DNA from: Luteibacter anthropi
GTDB taxonomy: Bacteria > Pseudomonadota > Gammaproteobacteria > Xanthomonadales > Rhodanobacteraceae
Reading direction: 5' to 3'
Length of the DNA stretch: 64,000 nucleotides
Assembly (NCBI RefSeq): GCF_011759365.1
Contig: NZ_JAARLZ010000005.1
Span: 310,001-374,000 of the forward strand
Made by a program: the position numbers and the translations under genes. Of the stretch, positions 1 through 8,098 are shown piece after piece. The first letter of the stretch is position 1; every line of letters begins with the position of its first letter. Under the pieces are notes generated by a model. The model searched no databases. It saw only the letters and a list, made by a program, of their open reading frames with translations, and had not been told where the DNA came from.

Positions 1-432
1 ATGGACAAGGACGCACCGGACTTCACCCAGCTCGGCTCGCCGGAGATGTATTTCGGCAGCGACCGCAGCGAGAACAATGCCAGCCCGGAAGGTGCCCGCA
101 CGGGCGTGCGCGACTTCACCGCCCCGTCGCGCCTGGACCTGAACAAGTTCGCCCTGGTGGGGCGCTGGGAGATCGGCCGGGAGAATGCCAGCCTGGTCGG
201 CGCCAGCGGCGAGATCCGCCTGCATTTCAAGGCGAAGAAGGTGCACATGGTGGCCAGCGCCAATGATCCGGTCACCGTGGAAGTGCTGGTCGATGGCAAA
301 CCGCAGCCGCCGGTCACCGTGCAGAAGTCGATGCTCTACACCCTGTTCGATGGGGATGGCTACAAGGACCACGTGCTGACGATCAAGGTCCCCAAGGCCA
401 ACTTCCACGCCTTCACTTTCACCTTCGGCTGA
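1..432 (+). CDS. C-terminal part of DipZ-like thioredoxin-family protein (partial)
   Basis: The reading frame is open at the left edge, so the ATG at base 1 is probably internal and the true start lies outside the window. The 143 visible residues contain SPEMYFGSDR, then a beta-rich tail (KFALVGRWEIGREN, RLHFKAKKVHMV, VEVLVDGKP) ending in FHAFTFTFG. This resembles the carbohydrate-binding-like C-terminal domain that follows thioredoxin in DipZ-type cytochrome c biogenesis / redox proteins, which contain a consensus close to TPETYLG. The thioredoxin CxxC motif itself would lie upstream and is not visible. A GTAG repeat pair follows the stop by 8 bp. The family assignment is from memory of that domain. 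Confidence 0.65.
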   Translation: MDKDAPDFTQLGSPEMYFGSDRSENNASPEGARTGVRDFTAPSRLDLNKFALVGRWEIGRENASLVGASGEIRLHFKAKKVHMVASANDPVTVEVLVDGKPQPPVTVQKSMLYTLFDGDGYKDHVLTIKVPKANFHAFTFTFG

Positions 433-440
433 ACTTACTT

Positions 441-519
441 GTAGGAGCGCGCCTTGCGCGCGACCGGTCAGGCCATGGCGCCCGGCCACATCGGTCGCGC
501 GCAAGGCGCGCTCCTACAG
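441..519. repeat. GTAG-type REP pair (inverted, head-to-head)
   Basis: Two inverted copies of a roughly 26-bp palindromic unit begin and end with GTAG/CTAC (GTAGGAGCGCGCCTTGCGCG and its complement) around a 25-bp spacer. It is the first of seven such pairs here. They resemble the GTAG (SMAG) elements of Stenotrophomonas and Pseudomonas REPs, which RAYT transposases mobilise. It sits between a stop codon and the padR operator. Both arms are of the CCTTG flavour. Confidence 0.85.
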
Positions 520-547
520 GGGTGGTGCTTGCAAGAGTGTTTCTTAA

Positions 548-580
548 GATATATCGTACGAACACTACGTACGATATATC
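548..580. promoter_or_regulatory. Perfect 13-bp inverted repeat, probable PadR operator
   Basis: GATATATCGTACG (548-560) is followed by a 7-bp spacer and its exact complement (568-580). The block is AT-rich against its surroundings and ends one base before the GGAG ribosome site of the PadR gene (ATG at 592). A long palindrome immediately 5' of a PadR gene is the expected position for autoregulation. E. coli YqjI is known to repress itself and yqjH. Binding here is inferred from position and symmetry. Confidence 0.7.
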
Positions 581-591
581 GGAGAGCACCC

Positions 592-1224
592 ATGCACTTC
601 TTCCATCACGCCAGGCGCCACTTCCAGGAGCGCTGCCACGACCGTTTCCACGAGCATGTCTCGGCCATCGGCCGTGGCGGTCGCTTCGGTGGTGGCGGCC
701 ACCATTTCGGCTTTGACGAGGGCGACGGTCGTCGCGGGGGCCGCGGTGGTGGCCGTTTCGGCGGCCGCATGTTCGGTAACGGCGACCTGCGCCTGCTGCT
801 GCTTGCCCTCATCGAGGAGCAGCCGCGCCACGGCTACGAGCTGATCCGCACCATCGAGGAAGTGTTCGAAGGCCAGTACAGCCCCAGCCCCGGCGCCATC
901 TACCCCACCCTGACCATGCTCGAAGAGCTGGGCTATGCCCGCGTCGAGGCCGAGACCGGTGGCAAGAAGCTCTATGCCATCACCGACGAGGGTCGTGCCT
1001 TCCTCGAAGAGAACCGCGACGCCCTCGATGCCCTGACCGAACGCCTGCAGGTCATGTCGCGCCATATGCGCCGCATGGGTGTGCCCGAGGGTGTCCGCGA
1101 GGCCATGCATACCCTGAAGCACCAGCTGCTCAACCATCACAAGTCGTGGGACGAGGCCGAGATCCGCCGCGTGGCCGCGATCGTCGCCAGCGCCGCCAAG
1201 GCCATTGCGGAGCGCCAGGGATGA
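592..1224 (+). CDS. PadR-family metal-responsive repressor, YqjI-like
   Basis: This is a 210-residue protein. The first 40 residues are rich in His, Gly and Arg (nine His and one Cys in residues 1-38), followed by a Gly/Arg linker. From about residue 62 there is a PadR winged helix with GNGDLRLLLLALIEEQPRHG, YELIRTIEE, YSPSPGAIYPTL and GGKKLYAITDEG. Those motifs and the His-rich extension match E. coli YqjI, a nickel-responsive PadR regulator of the ferric reductase gene yqjH, so the N-terminal arm probably binds Ni or Fe. I chose the ATG at 592 because GGAGAG lies 6 bp upstream and the frame further 5' runs through the palindromic operator. The stop overlaps the next start (ATGA), so the pair should be co-translated. 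Confidence 0.88.
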   Translation: MHFFHHARRHFQERCHDRFHEHVSAIGRGGRFGGGGHHFGFDEGDGRRGGRGGGRFGGRMFGNGDLRLLLLALIEEQPRHGYELIRTIEEVFEGQYSPSPGAIYPTLTMLEELGYARVEAETGGKKLYAITDEGRAFLEENRDALDALTERLQVMSRHMRRMGVPEGVREAMHTLKHQLLNHHKSWDEAEIRRVAAIVASAAKAIAERQG

Positions 1225-1970
1225 GCGAAAAGCACCTGATCCAGCGCGTTCGTCATGACGTGAAGATGCGCATTCTGGAGGTCACCCGCGTCGTCCGCAT
1301 CACCCCGCACATGGTGCGGATCACGGTCCATGGCCCGGAGCTGGCGGGCTTTCCCAGCGCCTCGCCGGACGACCATGTAAAGATCTTCCTGCCCACCTCG
1401 GCCGGTGAGTTCAACCTGCCGACGATGACGCCGGACGGCCCGCTTTACCCGCAGGGCAAGGAGCCCTCCCCGGCCCGCGACTACACGCCTCGCCAGTTCC
1501 GTGCGGAATCCCTCGAACTGGATCTCGACTTCGTGATCCACGGTGACGGCCCCGCCTCGACCTGGGCGGAGAAGGCAAAGGTCGGCGACAAGGTGGGCGT
1601 GGGCGGGCCACGCGGGTCGATGATCGTGCCGGCCGACTTCGATCACTATGTGCTGGTTGGCGACGAGACGGCCCTGCCAGCCATCGGCCGGTGGCTGGAA
1701 GAAATGCCGGAGGGCGCGCAGGTCACCGTGCTGGCCGAAATTGCCTCTGCCGAAGAGAAGCAGGCACTCGCGCGTGAAGTGCGATGGTTTGTGCGCGGGG
1801 AGTCGCCCTCACTTGATGAAGCGCTCGCGACACTCCCTATCCCCCAGGGCGATACCTTCTGGTGGGTAGCCACGGAGTCGAAGCGCGCTCGCCAGCTACG
1901 TTCACTGCTCGTCGAGCAACGTGGCATCGACAAGGACTGGGTAAAAACCACGGGCTACTGGCAAGCCTGA
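1221..1970 (+). CDS. Siderophore-interacting protein, YqjH-like NADPH ferric-chelate reductase
   Basis: A 249-residue cytoplasmic flavoprotein of the SIP family. The FAD-binding signature RDYTPR lies at residues 86-91, and the NAD(P)H-side motif GDETALPAIGRWLEE begins near residue 147. The C-terminus WVKTTGYWQA is typical of the SIP domain. Family members reduce ferric siderophores with NAD(P)H to release iron. Its ATG overlaps the PadR stop by four bases, so the repressor and reductase form a two-gene operon. In E. coli the homologous yqjI and yqjH are divergent, so the arrangement differs while the pairing is kept. Expression should follow the upstream palindromic operator. A GTAG repeat pair follows the stop by 11 bp. 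Confidence 0.9.
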   Translation: MSEKHLIQRVRHDVKMRILEVTRVVRITPHMVRITVHGPELAGFPSASPDDHVKIFLPTSAGEFNLPTMTPDGPLYPQGKEPSPARDYTPRQFRAESLELDLDFVIHGDGPASTWAEKAKVGDKVGVGGPRGSMIVPADFDHYVLVGDETALPAIGRWLEEMPEGAQVTVLAEIASAEEKQALAREVRWFVRGESPSLDEALATLPIPQGDTFWWVATESKRARQLRSLLVEQRGIDKDWVKTTGYWQA

Positions 1971-1981
1971 CCCCAGCTCCT

Positions 1982-2066
1982 GTAGGAGCGCGCCTGCGCG
2001 CGACCGGTTGTCGCGAAACGCTTCATCGTTTCGATTCCACCGGTCGCGCGCAGGCGCGCTCCTACA
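1982..2066. repeat. GTAG-type REP pair
   Basis: Inverted arms with the shorter CCTGCG flavour (both arms CAGG/CCTG) around a 33-bp spacer that is itself partly palindromic (CGAAACG...CGTTTCG). It lies between the SIP gene stop and the AsmA-family gene. Confidence 0.85.
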
Positions 2067-2165
2067 CGGGGGTTTGACGTCGCTTAACCGCTGGGCAGCG
2101 CAAACACATAACCTTGCCACCCGGGGCGTTATCCATGCCCTCGTGAGACTGGTGAGGAGGATGGC

Positions 2166-4313
2166 ATGCGGCGTGGCAGGAAAATACTGGCGTGGATACT
2201 GGGAGTCATCGTCCTGCTGATCGTGGCGATCGTGCTGTTCATCGCCTTTTTCGACTGGAACCGGCTGAAGCCCTTTATCAACGACAAGGTATCCCAGGCT
2301 ATCGGGCGTCCGTTCGCCATCAACGGTGACCTCTCCGCACACTGGTCTCGTGAGCCCGGCGAAGGTGGCCTGGTGGGGCTGATCCCCTGGCCGCACTTCC
2401 TGGCGCGCGACATCACCGTCGCAAACCCCGACTGGGCGAAAAGCAAGCAGTTCGCCACGCTGGATTCCATCCAGTTCCGCCTTGCACCCTTCCCCCTCAT
2501 AAGCCACGACATCGTGGTGCCCGAGATTCGCCTGGGGCAACCCAACGTCTATCTGCAACGGCAGAAGACAGGCGAAAACACCTGGACTTTCAAGCTGCCG
2601 GAAAGCAGCGGCCCCTCGGAATGGAACCTGCAGATCGACGCGATTGCCTTCGACAAGGGGCATATCGATTACGCCGATGCGCAGAACCAGATCGACATGG
2701 GCGTGGACGTGACGCCACTGGGTCGCGGCATCCCCTTCGACGAGATCATGGCGCAGCAGGAGAAGGACTCGCGCGCGCAGGCAAGCAAGACCACCGGTGC
2801 CAGCGCGAAGACCATGGCCAAGGGTGATGCGGACGAAAAGGACCGCCAGGACACCACGAAACAGCAGCAGACCTATTACTTCGCGTGGGATGCGAAAGGC
2901 ACCTACAAGAAATCCACCGTGTCGGCCAAGGCTCGTACCGGCGGCGTGCTGGCCCTGCGCGATGGCAACCGCCCGTTCCCGGTGCAGGCCGATGCGCGCT
3001 TCGGCGATACGCATATTGCCTTCGTCGGCACGCTCACCGACCCGATGAACCTGGGTGCGCTGGATATCCGCCTGTGGTTTTCCGGCACCAGCATGTCGCA
3101 CCTGTACGACCTCACCGGTGTGACGCTGCCCGATACGCCACCATTCGCGACGGAAGGCCACCTGAAGGCCAGCCTGAAGAAGGGCGCCAGCACCTTCACG
3201 TATGAGAACTTCTCCGGCAAGGTCGGCGGTAGCGACCTGGGCGGTACGCTTACCTTCGCCACCAGCGGGCCACGCCCCAGCCTCACGGGCACGCTGAAGT
3301 CCAACCAGTTGCTGTTCAGCGACCTGGCGCCGCTGATCGGCGGGGGTTCGGACAAGGAAAAAGCCGAGCGGGGCGATGCAGTGAAGCAGCCTGCGGACAA
3401 GGTGCTCCCCGTTGAACCGTTCAAGACGGACCGCTGGAATGCCATGGATGCAGATGTGCACTTCACGGGCGCGAAGATCATCCATGGCGAGCGCCTGCCG
3501 ATCCAGAACCTCGATACCCATCTGGTGATGAAGGATGCGGTGCTGACGCTCGATCCGCTCAAGTTTGGTGTGGCGGGCGGCACCGTGGGCAGCAATATCC
3601 GCCTCGATGGTTCCACCGAACCGATGAAGGGCCGGCTCAATCTTGGCGCTCGGCATCTGAAGCTCAAGGAGCTGTTTCCCACCTTCGCCCCGATGCAGAC
3701 GGCGTTCGGCGAAATGAACGGCGATGCGTCGCTGACGGCTACCGGCAACTCGCCCGCCGCGCTGCTGGGCAGCTCGAACGGCGAAGTGAAGCTGCTTATC
3801 AACGACGGTGCCATCAGCTCGTCGCTGCTGGAGATCGCCGGCCTCAACGTCGGCAATTACGTGGTCAACAAGATGTTTGGCGACGACGTGGTGAAGATCA
3901 ACTGCATGGCGGCCGATCTGGTGTCCACCAACGGCGTGATGGAGTCGCGGCTGTTTGCCTTCGATACGGAGAAGGCGCTTATCAACGTCAACGGCACCAT
4001 CGATTTCCGGACCGAGAAGCTCGACCTGGACATCGTGCCGCATACCAAGGGTTTCCGGCTGTTCTCGCTGCGCTCGCCGCTGTATGTGCATGGCACCTTC
4101 AAGGACCCGTCGCCGGGCGTGCATCCGGGGCCGCTGATCCTGCGTGGTGGCGGTGCGGTGGCACTGGCGGTGTTCGCCGCGCCCGTGGCCGCGCTGGCGC
4201 CGCTGGCGGTACCGGAGAGCGGCAAGGCCAATGCGGCGCAGTGCCGGCCGTTGCTGGATGACCTCAAGAACAGTCCGCCGAAGGCGCCGCCTCCGGGGGC
4301 GAAGAAGAAATAG
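2166..4313 (+). CDS. AsmA-family inner-membrane-anchored protein
   Basis: A 715-residue protein with one N-terminal transmembrane helix (residues about 8-30, ILAWILGVIVLLIVAIVLFI) followed by FDWNRLKPFINDKVSQAIGR and FAINGDL, the classic AsmA start. The rest is a long periplasmic beta-rich region with repeated TLTF, GTL and DGxxxLxxxxG strands, then the conserved AsmA C-terminal part (NGDASLTATGNS, LLINDGAISSSLLEIAGLNV, IDFRTEKLDLDIVPH, SPLYVHGTFKDP). AsmA-like proteins are TamB/VPS13-like bridges thought to carry phospholipid between the two membranes. A charged, Gln-rich stretch near residues 195-240 looks like a linker. I chose the ATG at 2166 because GAGGAGG lies 6 bp upstream. It appears monocistronic. 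Confidence 0.88.
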   Translation: MRRGRKILAWILGVIVLLIVAIVLFIAFFDWNRLKPFINDKVSQAIGRPFAINGDLSAHWSREPGEGGLVGLIPWPHFLARDITVANPDWAKSKQFATLDSIQFRLAPFPLISHDIVVPEIRLGQPNVYLQRQKTGENTWTFKLPESSGPSEWNLQIDAIAFDKGHIDYADAQNQIDMGVDVTPLGRGIPFDEIMAQQEKDSRAQASKTTGASAKTMAKGDADEKDRQDTTKQQQTYYFAWDAKGTYKKSTVSAKARTGGVLALRDGNRPFPVQADARFGDTHIAFVGTLTDPMNLGALDIRLWFSGTSMSHLYDLTGVTLPDTPPFATEGHLKASLKKGASTFTYENFSGKVGGSDLGGTLTFATSGPRPSLTGTLKSNQLLFSDLAPLIGGGSDKEKAERGDAVKQPADKVLPVEPFKTDRWNAMDADVHFTGAKIIHGERLPIQNLDTHLVMKDAVLTLDPLKFGVAGGTVGSNIRLDGSTEPMKGRLNLGARHLKLKELFPTFAPMQTAFGEMNGDASLTATGNSPAALLGSSNGEVKLLINDGAISSSLLEIAGLNVGNYVVNKMFGDDVVKINCMAADLVSTNGVMESRLFAFDTEKALINVNGTIDFRTEKLDLDIVPHTKGFRLFSLRSPLYVHGTFKDPSPGVHPGPLILRGGGAVALAVFAAPVAALAPLAVPESGKANAAQCRPLLDDLKNSPPKAPPPGAKKK

Positions 4314-4330
4314 CGGTACGGCCTTCGGAT

Positions 4331-4420
4331 CGGTCGCGCGCAAGGCGCGCTCCTACACAAGCGCTCGCCGCGATGGTGTCCGCGTTGCCTTGTAGGAGCG
4401 CGCCTTGCGCGCGACCGGTC
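4331..4420. repeat. GTAG-type REP pair, reversed order (tail-to-tail)
   Basis: The arms are in the opposite order to the other pairs: the CTCCTAC end comes first (4331-4358) and the GTAGGAG end second (4392-4420), so the GTAG ends face each other across about 35 bp. Both arms are CCTTG/CAAGG flavour. A degenerate third half (GCGCGCAGGGCGCGCTCCTG, 4481-4500) lies just downstream, in front of the DMT gene. Confidence 0.8.
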
Positions 4421-4514
4421 CAGAGCGAAAGATCGAGGCAGTTTCCCGACACACCGAACCCGTATGATGCCCGGAGAGCCGCGCGCAGGGCGCGCTCCTG
4501 CATCGATATGGTTC

Positions 4515-5411
4515 ATGACCCCGACCCGCAAAGCCCATCTCCAGGTCCACCTCTGCGTGATTCTCTGGGGTTTTACCGCCATCCTCGGCAAGCTGATCAC
4601 CCTGCCTGCGTTGCCCCTGGTGTGGTGGCGCATGGGCCTGGTGTCGGTGGCCCTGCTTTGCCTGCCTCGCGTATGGCGCGGCCTGCGGGCCATGTCCGGG
4701 CGTCTTCGCCTGGCCTACGCCGGGGCTGGTGTCACGGTGGCACTGCACTGGCTGACCTTCTACGGCGCCGTGAAAATGGCTAACGCCTCGGTTGCCGCAA
4801 CCTGTCTCGCGACGGCACCGGTCTTTCTCGCCCTGGTAGAACCCTGGATCGCCCGGCGGCGGTTCGATCCGCGTGAACTGCTGATCGGCGTGGCCGTGAT
4901 TCCCGGCGTGGCCCTGGTCGCCGGAGGCATGCCGGGCAGCATGCGGCTGGGACTGGCGGTGGGCGTGCTGTCTGCGTTGCTGGTGGCCATCTTCGCCGCC
5001 ATCAACAAGCGGCTGGCCGACCGTGCCGACATCTTCACCGCCACCTGCCTTGAACTGGGCACCGGCACGCTGTTCCTCACCATGCTTGCGCCCTTTTTCG
5101 CGCATCCGGCCTTCGTGCTGCCCGACCTGCACGACACCTGGCTGCTGCTATTGCTGGCCTTTGGCTGCACCCTGCTGCCGTTCGCGACGTTGCTGGCCGC
5201 GCTTCGGCACATGTCGGCCTTTGCCACTCAGATGATCACCAATCTTGAGCCGGTCTACGCCATCGTCTTTGCCATTCCGTTGCTGGGTGAGCAGCGGGAG
5301 CTGGCCTGGACGTTCTATCTGGGCGTGGCGGTGATCCTGGGGGCGGTGTTCGTGCATCCGTGGCTGCATCGCGCAGAGCGAGCGGATGTGGGGGATGTGA
5401 TCGCCCCCTAG
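4515..5411 (+). CDS. DMT-superfamily permease (EamA)
   Basis: A 298-residue, very hydrophobic protein with about ten transmembrane segments in two EamA repeats. The first runs from HLCVILWGFTAILGKL through GVTVALHWLTFYGAVKMANA, the second from LGLAVGVLSALLVAIFAAIN to YLGVAVILGAVFVHP. It belongs to the drug/metabolite transporter family, where substrates are usually unknown and efflux of metabolites or amino acids is common. I chose the ATG at 4515 because the frame further upstream encodes the degenerate REP half, not membrane protein. No strong Shine-Dalgarno is visible. It stands alone between repeat pairs. Confidence 0.85.
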   Translation: MTPTRKAHLQVHLCVILWGFTAILGKLITLPALPLVWWRMGLVSVALLCLPRVWRGLRAMSGRLRLAYAGAGVTVALHWLTFYGAVKMANASVAATCLATAPVFLALVEPWIARRRFDPRELLIGVAVIPGVALVAGGMPGSMRLGLAVGVLSALLVAIFAAINKRLADRADIFTATCLELGTGTLFLTMLAPFFAHPAFVLPDLHDTWLLLLLAFGCTLLPFATLLAALRHMSAFATQMITNLEPVYAIVFAIPLLGEQRELAWTFYLGVAVILGAVFVHPWLHRAERADVGDVIAP

Positions 5412-5417
5412 GTCTTG

Positions 5418-5499
5418 TGTAGGAGCGCGCCTGCGCGCGACCGCTGCGGAGCCGTGAATGCATAGCTCCGCAGCGGTCGCGCGCAGGCGCGCTCCTACA
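5418..5499. repeat. GTAG-type REP pair forming an 82-nt near-perfect hairpin
   Basis: The CCTGCG-flavour arms continue into a second complementary block (GACCGCTGCGGAGC and its complement), leaving only about a 12-nt loop. It begins 6 bp after the DMT permease stop and could end or stabilise transcripts from either side. Confidence 0.85.
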
Positions 5500-5509
5500 G
5501 GGGGCCGTA

Positions 5510-5617
5510 TCAGGCGCGGCCGCGGGCGCGCACCGTGCGCAGGCGGCGCGCGCGCTGGGCCTTGGAACGAGGTGCAGAGCGCTTGGCGCGCTTGCTGGGG
5601 CGCGGGCGTGAAGGCAT
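5510..5617 (-). CDS. Small highly basic protein (35 aa), unrecognised
   Basis: The ORF encodes MPSRPRPSKRAKRSAPRSKA and then 15 further Arg/Ala-rich residues, with 12 Arg and 3 Lys in 35. A GGAGA ribosome site lies 6 bp before the ATG. It is downstream of and on the same strand as the 2OG oxygenase gene, with a hairpin between them. Composition suggests nucleic-acid binding, like small ribosome- or nucleoid-associated peptides, but I recognise no family. GC-rich sequence produces Arg-rich frames by chance, so the ribosome site and clean boundaries are the only support. Confidence 0.4.
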   Translation of the reverse strand: MPSRPRPSKRAKRSAPRSKAQRARRLRTVRARGRA

Positions 5618-5637
5618 CGGTATCTCCGGAAAACGGA

Positions 5638-5675
5638 ACCGGGAGGGTGGATGTTCCGACCCTCCCGGTGAAAAA
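5638..5675 (-). terminator. Hairpin downstream of the 2OG oxygenase gene
   Basis: A perfect 11-bp stem (ACCGGGAGGGT, 5638-5648, pairing with 5659-5669) with a 10-nt loop sits 15 bp past the oxygenase stop. On the minus strand the stem is followed only by a weak T-rich stretch (TTCCGTTTT), so termination may be partial and the small basic ORF could be read through. Confidence 0.55.
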
Positions 5676-5690
5676 CCCGCTAAGCCGCGG

Positions 5691-6626
5691 TCAGATCAGC
5701 TTGATCTCGCGCAGACGTTCCTGAAGATACTCGTGCGCCGTGATCGGCGTCTCATAGCGCTTCGGATTGTCCGGCGTGATGCAGGAAGGCAGTACGTCGA
5801 GCACCACATCCGGGTTCGGATGCAGGAAGAACGGCACCGAGTAGCGCGGCTGGCGAGCGGCATCGCCCTTCGGATTCGTGACCCGGTGGGTGGTGGACGG
5901 GTAGACGTGGTTGGTGAGGCGCTGCAGCATGTCGCCGATGTTCACCACGATGGCATCGCCTTCGCTGGTGATCGGCAGCCAGTCGCCCTCGCGGGTGAGC
6001 ACTTCCAGGCCCGCCGTGCTGGCACCGACCAGCAACGTGATGAAGTTGATGTCCTCATGCGCACCGGCACGCACGTTGGGCACGTCGGTCTGCGTGATGG
6101 GCGGATAGTGGATCGGACGCAGGATGGAGTTGCCCACGTTCACCTTGTCGTCGAAGAAGTTCTCCGGCAGGTCGATGTGCAGGGCCAGGGCGCGCAGCAC
6201 GCGCGCGCCGAGCTGGTCCAGCGCCTCGTAGATGCCGTAGCCCTTGTCCTTCAGGTCGGGCACTTCCACCGGCCACACGTTGGGCGGCATCACGTCGGCG
6301 AACTTCGAGTCGCGCGGAATCTCGCGACCGATGTGCCAGAACTCCTTGAGATCGGCGAATTTGGAATCCTTCGCGGTTTCCACCTTGAAGGGGGTGTAGC
6401 CGCGCGCACCGCCGCCGCCGGGGATGTGGTACTTGCGCTTGGTCTCGTCGGGCAGCGCGAAGAAGCGCTTGAAGGCGTCGTACGCACCGTCGATGGCTTC
6501 CTTCGGGATACCGTGGCCGCTGATGCAGCAGAAGCCGAATTCACGATAGGCGGCGCCGAGTTCGGCGACGAAGGCGTCGCGATCGGTGTCGTAGCGACGG
6601 ATGTCGAGGGTGGGTACCTTCTTCAT
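5691..6626 (-). CDS. 2-oxoglutarate/Fe(II)-dependent oxygenase, isopenicillin-N-synthase-like
   Basis: A 311-residue soluble enzyme. The N-terminal DIOX_N part (VPTLDIRRYD, FGFCCISGHGIP, FKRFFALPDETKRKYH) is followed by a double-stranded beta-helix core. The iron ligands are visible as GAHEDINFITLL (His-x-Asp) and STTHRVTNP (distal His). RYSVPFF supplies the Arg-x-Ser that binds 2-oxoglutarate. The family hydroxylates or oxidises small molecules, and the substrate cannot be read from sequence. It is the last gene of the minus-strand run orn-folP-glmM-oxygenase, 17 bp after the glmM stop. GARGYTPFKVETAKD is typical of the YxP-containing bacterial members. Confidence 0.88.
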   Translation of the reverse strand: MKKVPTLDIRRYDTDRDAFVAELGAAYREFGFCCISGHGIPKEAIDGAYDAFKRFFALPDETKRKYHIPGGGGARGYTPFKVETAKDSKFADLKEFWHIGREIPRDSKFADVMPPNVWPVEVPDLKDKGYGIYEALDQLGARVLRALALHIDLPENFFDDKVNVGNSILRPIHYPPITQTDVPNVRAGAHEDINFITLLVGASTAGLEVLTREGDWLPITSEGDAIVVNIGDMLQRLTNHVYPSTTHRVTNPKGDAARQPRYSVPFFLHPNPDVVLDVLPSCITPDNPKRYETPITAHEYLQERLREIKLI

Positions 6627-6643
6627 GGGATCTCTGCGTTGGC

Positions 6644-8050
6644 TCAGGCAGCGGCCTGGGCCGCCGATTTTACGGCGTTGGCGAGCTGCGCCGCCAGCCG
6701 TTCCACTTCCGCGGCGTCGGCCGCCTCGATCGTGACGCGCACCAGCGGCTCGGTGCCCGAGGCGCGCAGTACCACGCGGCCGCGGCCTTCCAACACGTTC
6801 TCTACCTCGGCCAGCGCCTGTTTCACGGTGTCGGTGCCGAGCGCCGCCTTGGCGCCCTCCACCCGGACGTTGATCATCGTCTGCGGCAATTTGACCAGAC
6901 CCGCGCGTGCCTGCGCGAAGGTTTCACCGTCGTCCACGAGGGCTTCGAGCAGCGCCAGTGCGGCCACGATGCCATCGCCGGTGGTGAAGCGGTCCAGGCA
7001 CAGCACGTGGCCGGATGTTTCGCCGCCGAGCGCACCACCATGCTCCTTGAGCTGCTGGAGCACGTAACGGTCGCCCACGTTGGCGCGGACGAACGGGATA
7101 TCCATCTGCTTGAGCGCGCGCTGCAGGCCGTAGTTGCTCATCAGCGTGCCCACCACGGGGCCCGGCAACGCGGCCTTTTTCTTCCAGTGGCGCGCAATGA
7201 CGTAGAGCATGTCGTCGCCATCGGTGACGCTGCCATCCTGGTCAACGATGCGCACGCGGTCGCCATCGCCATCGAAGGCAATGCCGAGATCCGCGCCCCG
7301 CTCCACTACGGCGCGCGCCAGCGCATCCGGCGCTGTCGAGCCGACGTCGCGATTGATGTTCAGGCCATCGGGCTCGGCACCAATGGTGGAGACCTCCGCA
7401 CCCAGTTCACGGAAAACCTTGGGGGCAACCTGGTAGGTCGCGCCATGCGCGCAATCAAGCACGAGCTTCATGCCGCGCAGGGAGAAATCGTCGTTAACGG
7501 TGGACTTGCAGAACTCGGCGTACTTGGTCACGGCATCGTCGACGCGACTGGCCTTGCCCAGTGTTTCCGAAGGCACCGTCGCAAAATCGGCCTCCAGTTC
7601 CGCCTCGATCTCGGCCTCAAGTTCGTCATCGAGTTTTTCGCCCTGGCCGGAGAAAAACTTGATGCCGTTGTCCTGATGCGGGTTGTGCGAAGCACTGATG
7701 ACGATGCCGGCATCGGCGCGCAACGAGCGCGTGAGGTAGGCCACGCCGGGGGTGGGCATGGGACCGAGCAGACGGACGTCGGCGCCGGAGGCGACCAGTC
7801 CGGCCTCCAGGGCGGATTCGAACATGTAACCGGAGACGCGGGTGTCCTTGCCGATGACGACAAGGACCTTGCGGCTGTGGTCGCGGCGATCGGGGCCGGC
7901 CACACCTGCCGGGCGACGATCCGCTGCGCGGCGGCGCGCCAGGACAGCGCCAGCGGCGCGGCCAAGCCTGAGGATGAAATCGGCGCTGATCGGATAGCTG
8001 CCCACTCGGCCCCGGATGCCATCCGTGCCGAAGTATTTACGTTCGCTCAT
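6644..8050 (-). CDS. glmM: Phosphoglucosamine mutase
   Basis: Interconverts glucosamine-6-phosphate and glucosamine-1-phosphate for UDP-GlcNAc, feeding peptidoglycan and [20 protein letters not shown] is the standard GlmM start. The phosphoserine loop is [19 protein letters not shown], the metal loop is AFDGDGDRV, the sugar-binding loop is GGETSGH, and the phosphate loop is [11 protein letters not shown]. The ATG at 8050 fits the family better than the longer upstream frame. At 468 residues it is about 20 longer than usual because of an Arg-rich insert (residues about 38-58, [20 protein letters not shown]) between the first helix and [15 protein letters not shown]. It lies 48 bp downstream of folP, the common order. 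Confidence 0.96.
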   Translation of the reverse strand: MSERKYFGTDGIRGRVGSYPISADFILRLGRAAGAVLARRRAADRRPAGVAGPDRRDHSRKVLVVIGKDTRVSGYMFESALEAGLVASGADVRLLGPMPTPGVAYLTRSLRADAGIVISASHNPHQDNGIKFFSGQGEKLDDELEAEIEAELEADFATVPSETLGKASRVDDAVTKYAEFCKSTVNDDFSLRGMKLVLDCAHGATYQVAPKVFRELGAEVSTIGAEPDGLNINRDVGSTAPDALARAVVERGADLGIAFDGDGDRVRIVDQDGSVTDGDDMLYVIARHWKKKAALPGPVVGTLMSNYGLQRALKQMDIPFVRANVGDRYVLQQLKEHGGALGGETSGHVLCLDRFTTGDGIVAALALLEALVDDGETFAQARAGLVKLPQTMINVRVEGAKAALGTDTVKQALAEVENVLEGRGRVVLRASGTEPLVRVTIEAADAAEVERLAAQLANAVKSAAQAAA

Positions 8051-8098
8051 GGCTCTAACTCCTTGCTGGGACGACGGATCATACGCCGTCATGTGGAC

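Noticed and set aside
1902-4343. 813-codon minus-strand frame opposite the AsmA-family gene
   Set aside because: Antisense shadow; the plus-strand protein has a clear transmembrane start and family motifs.
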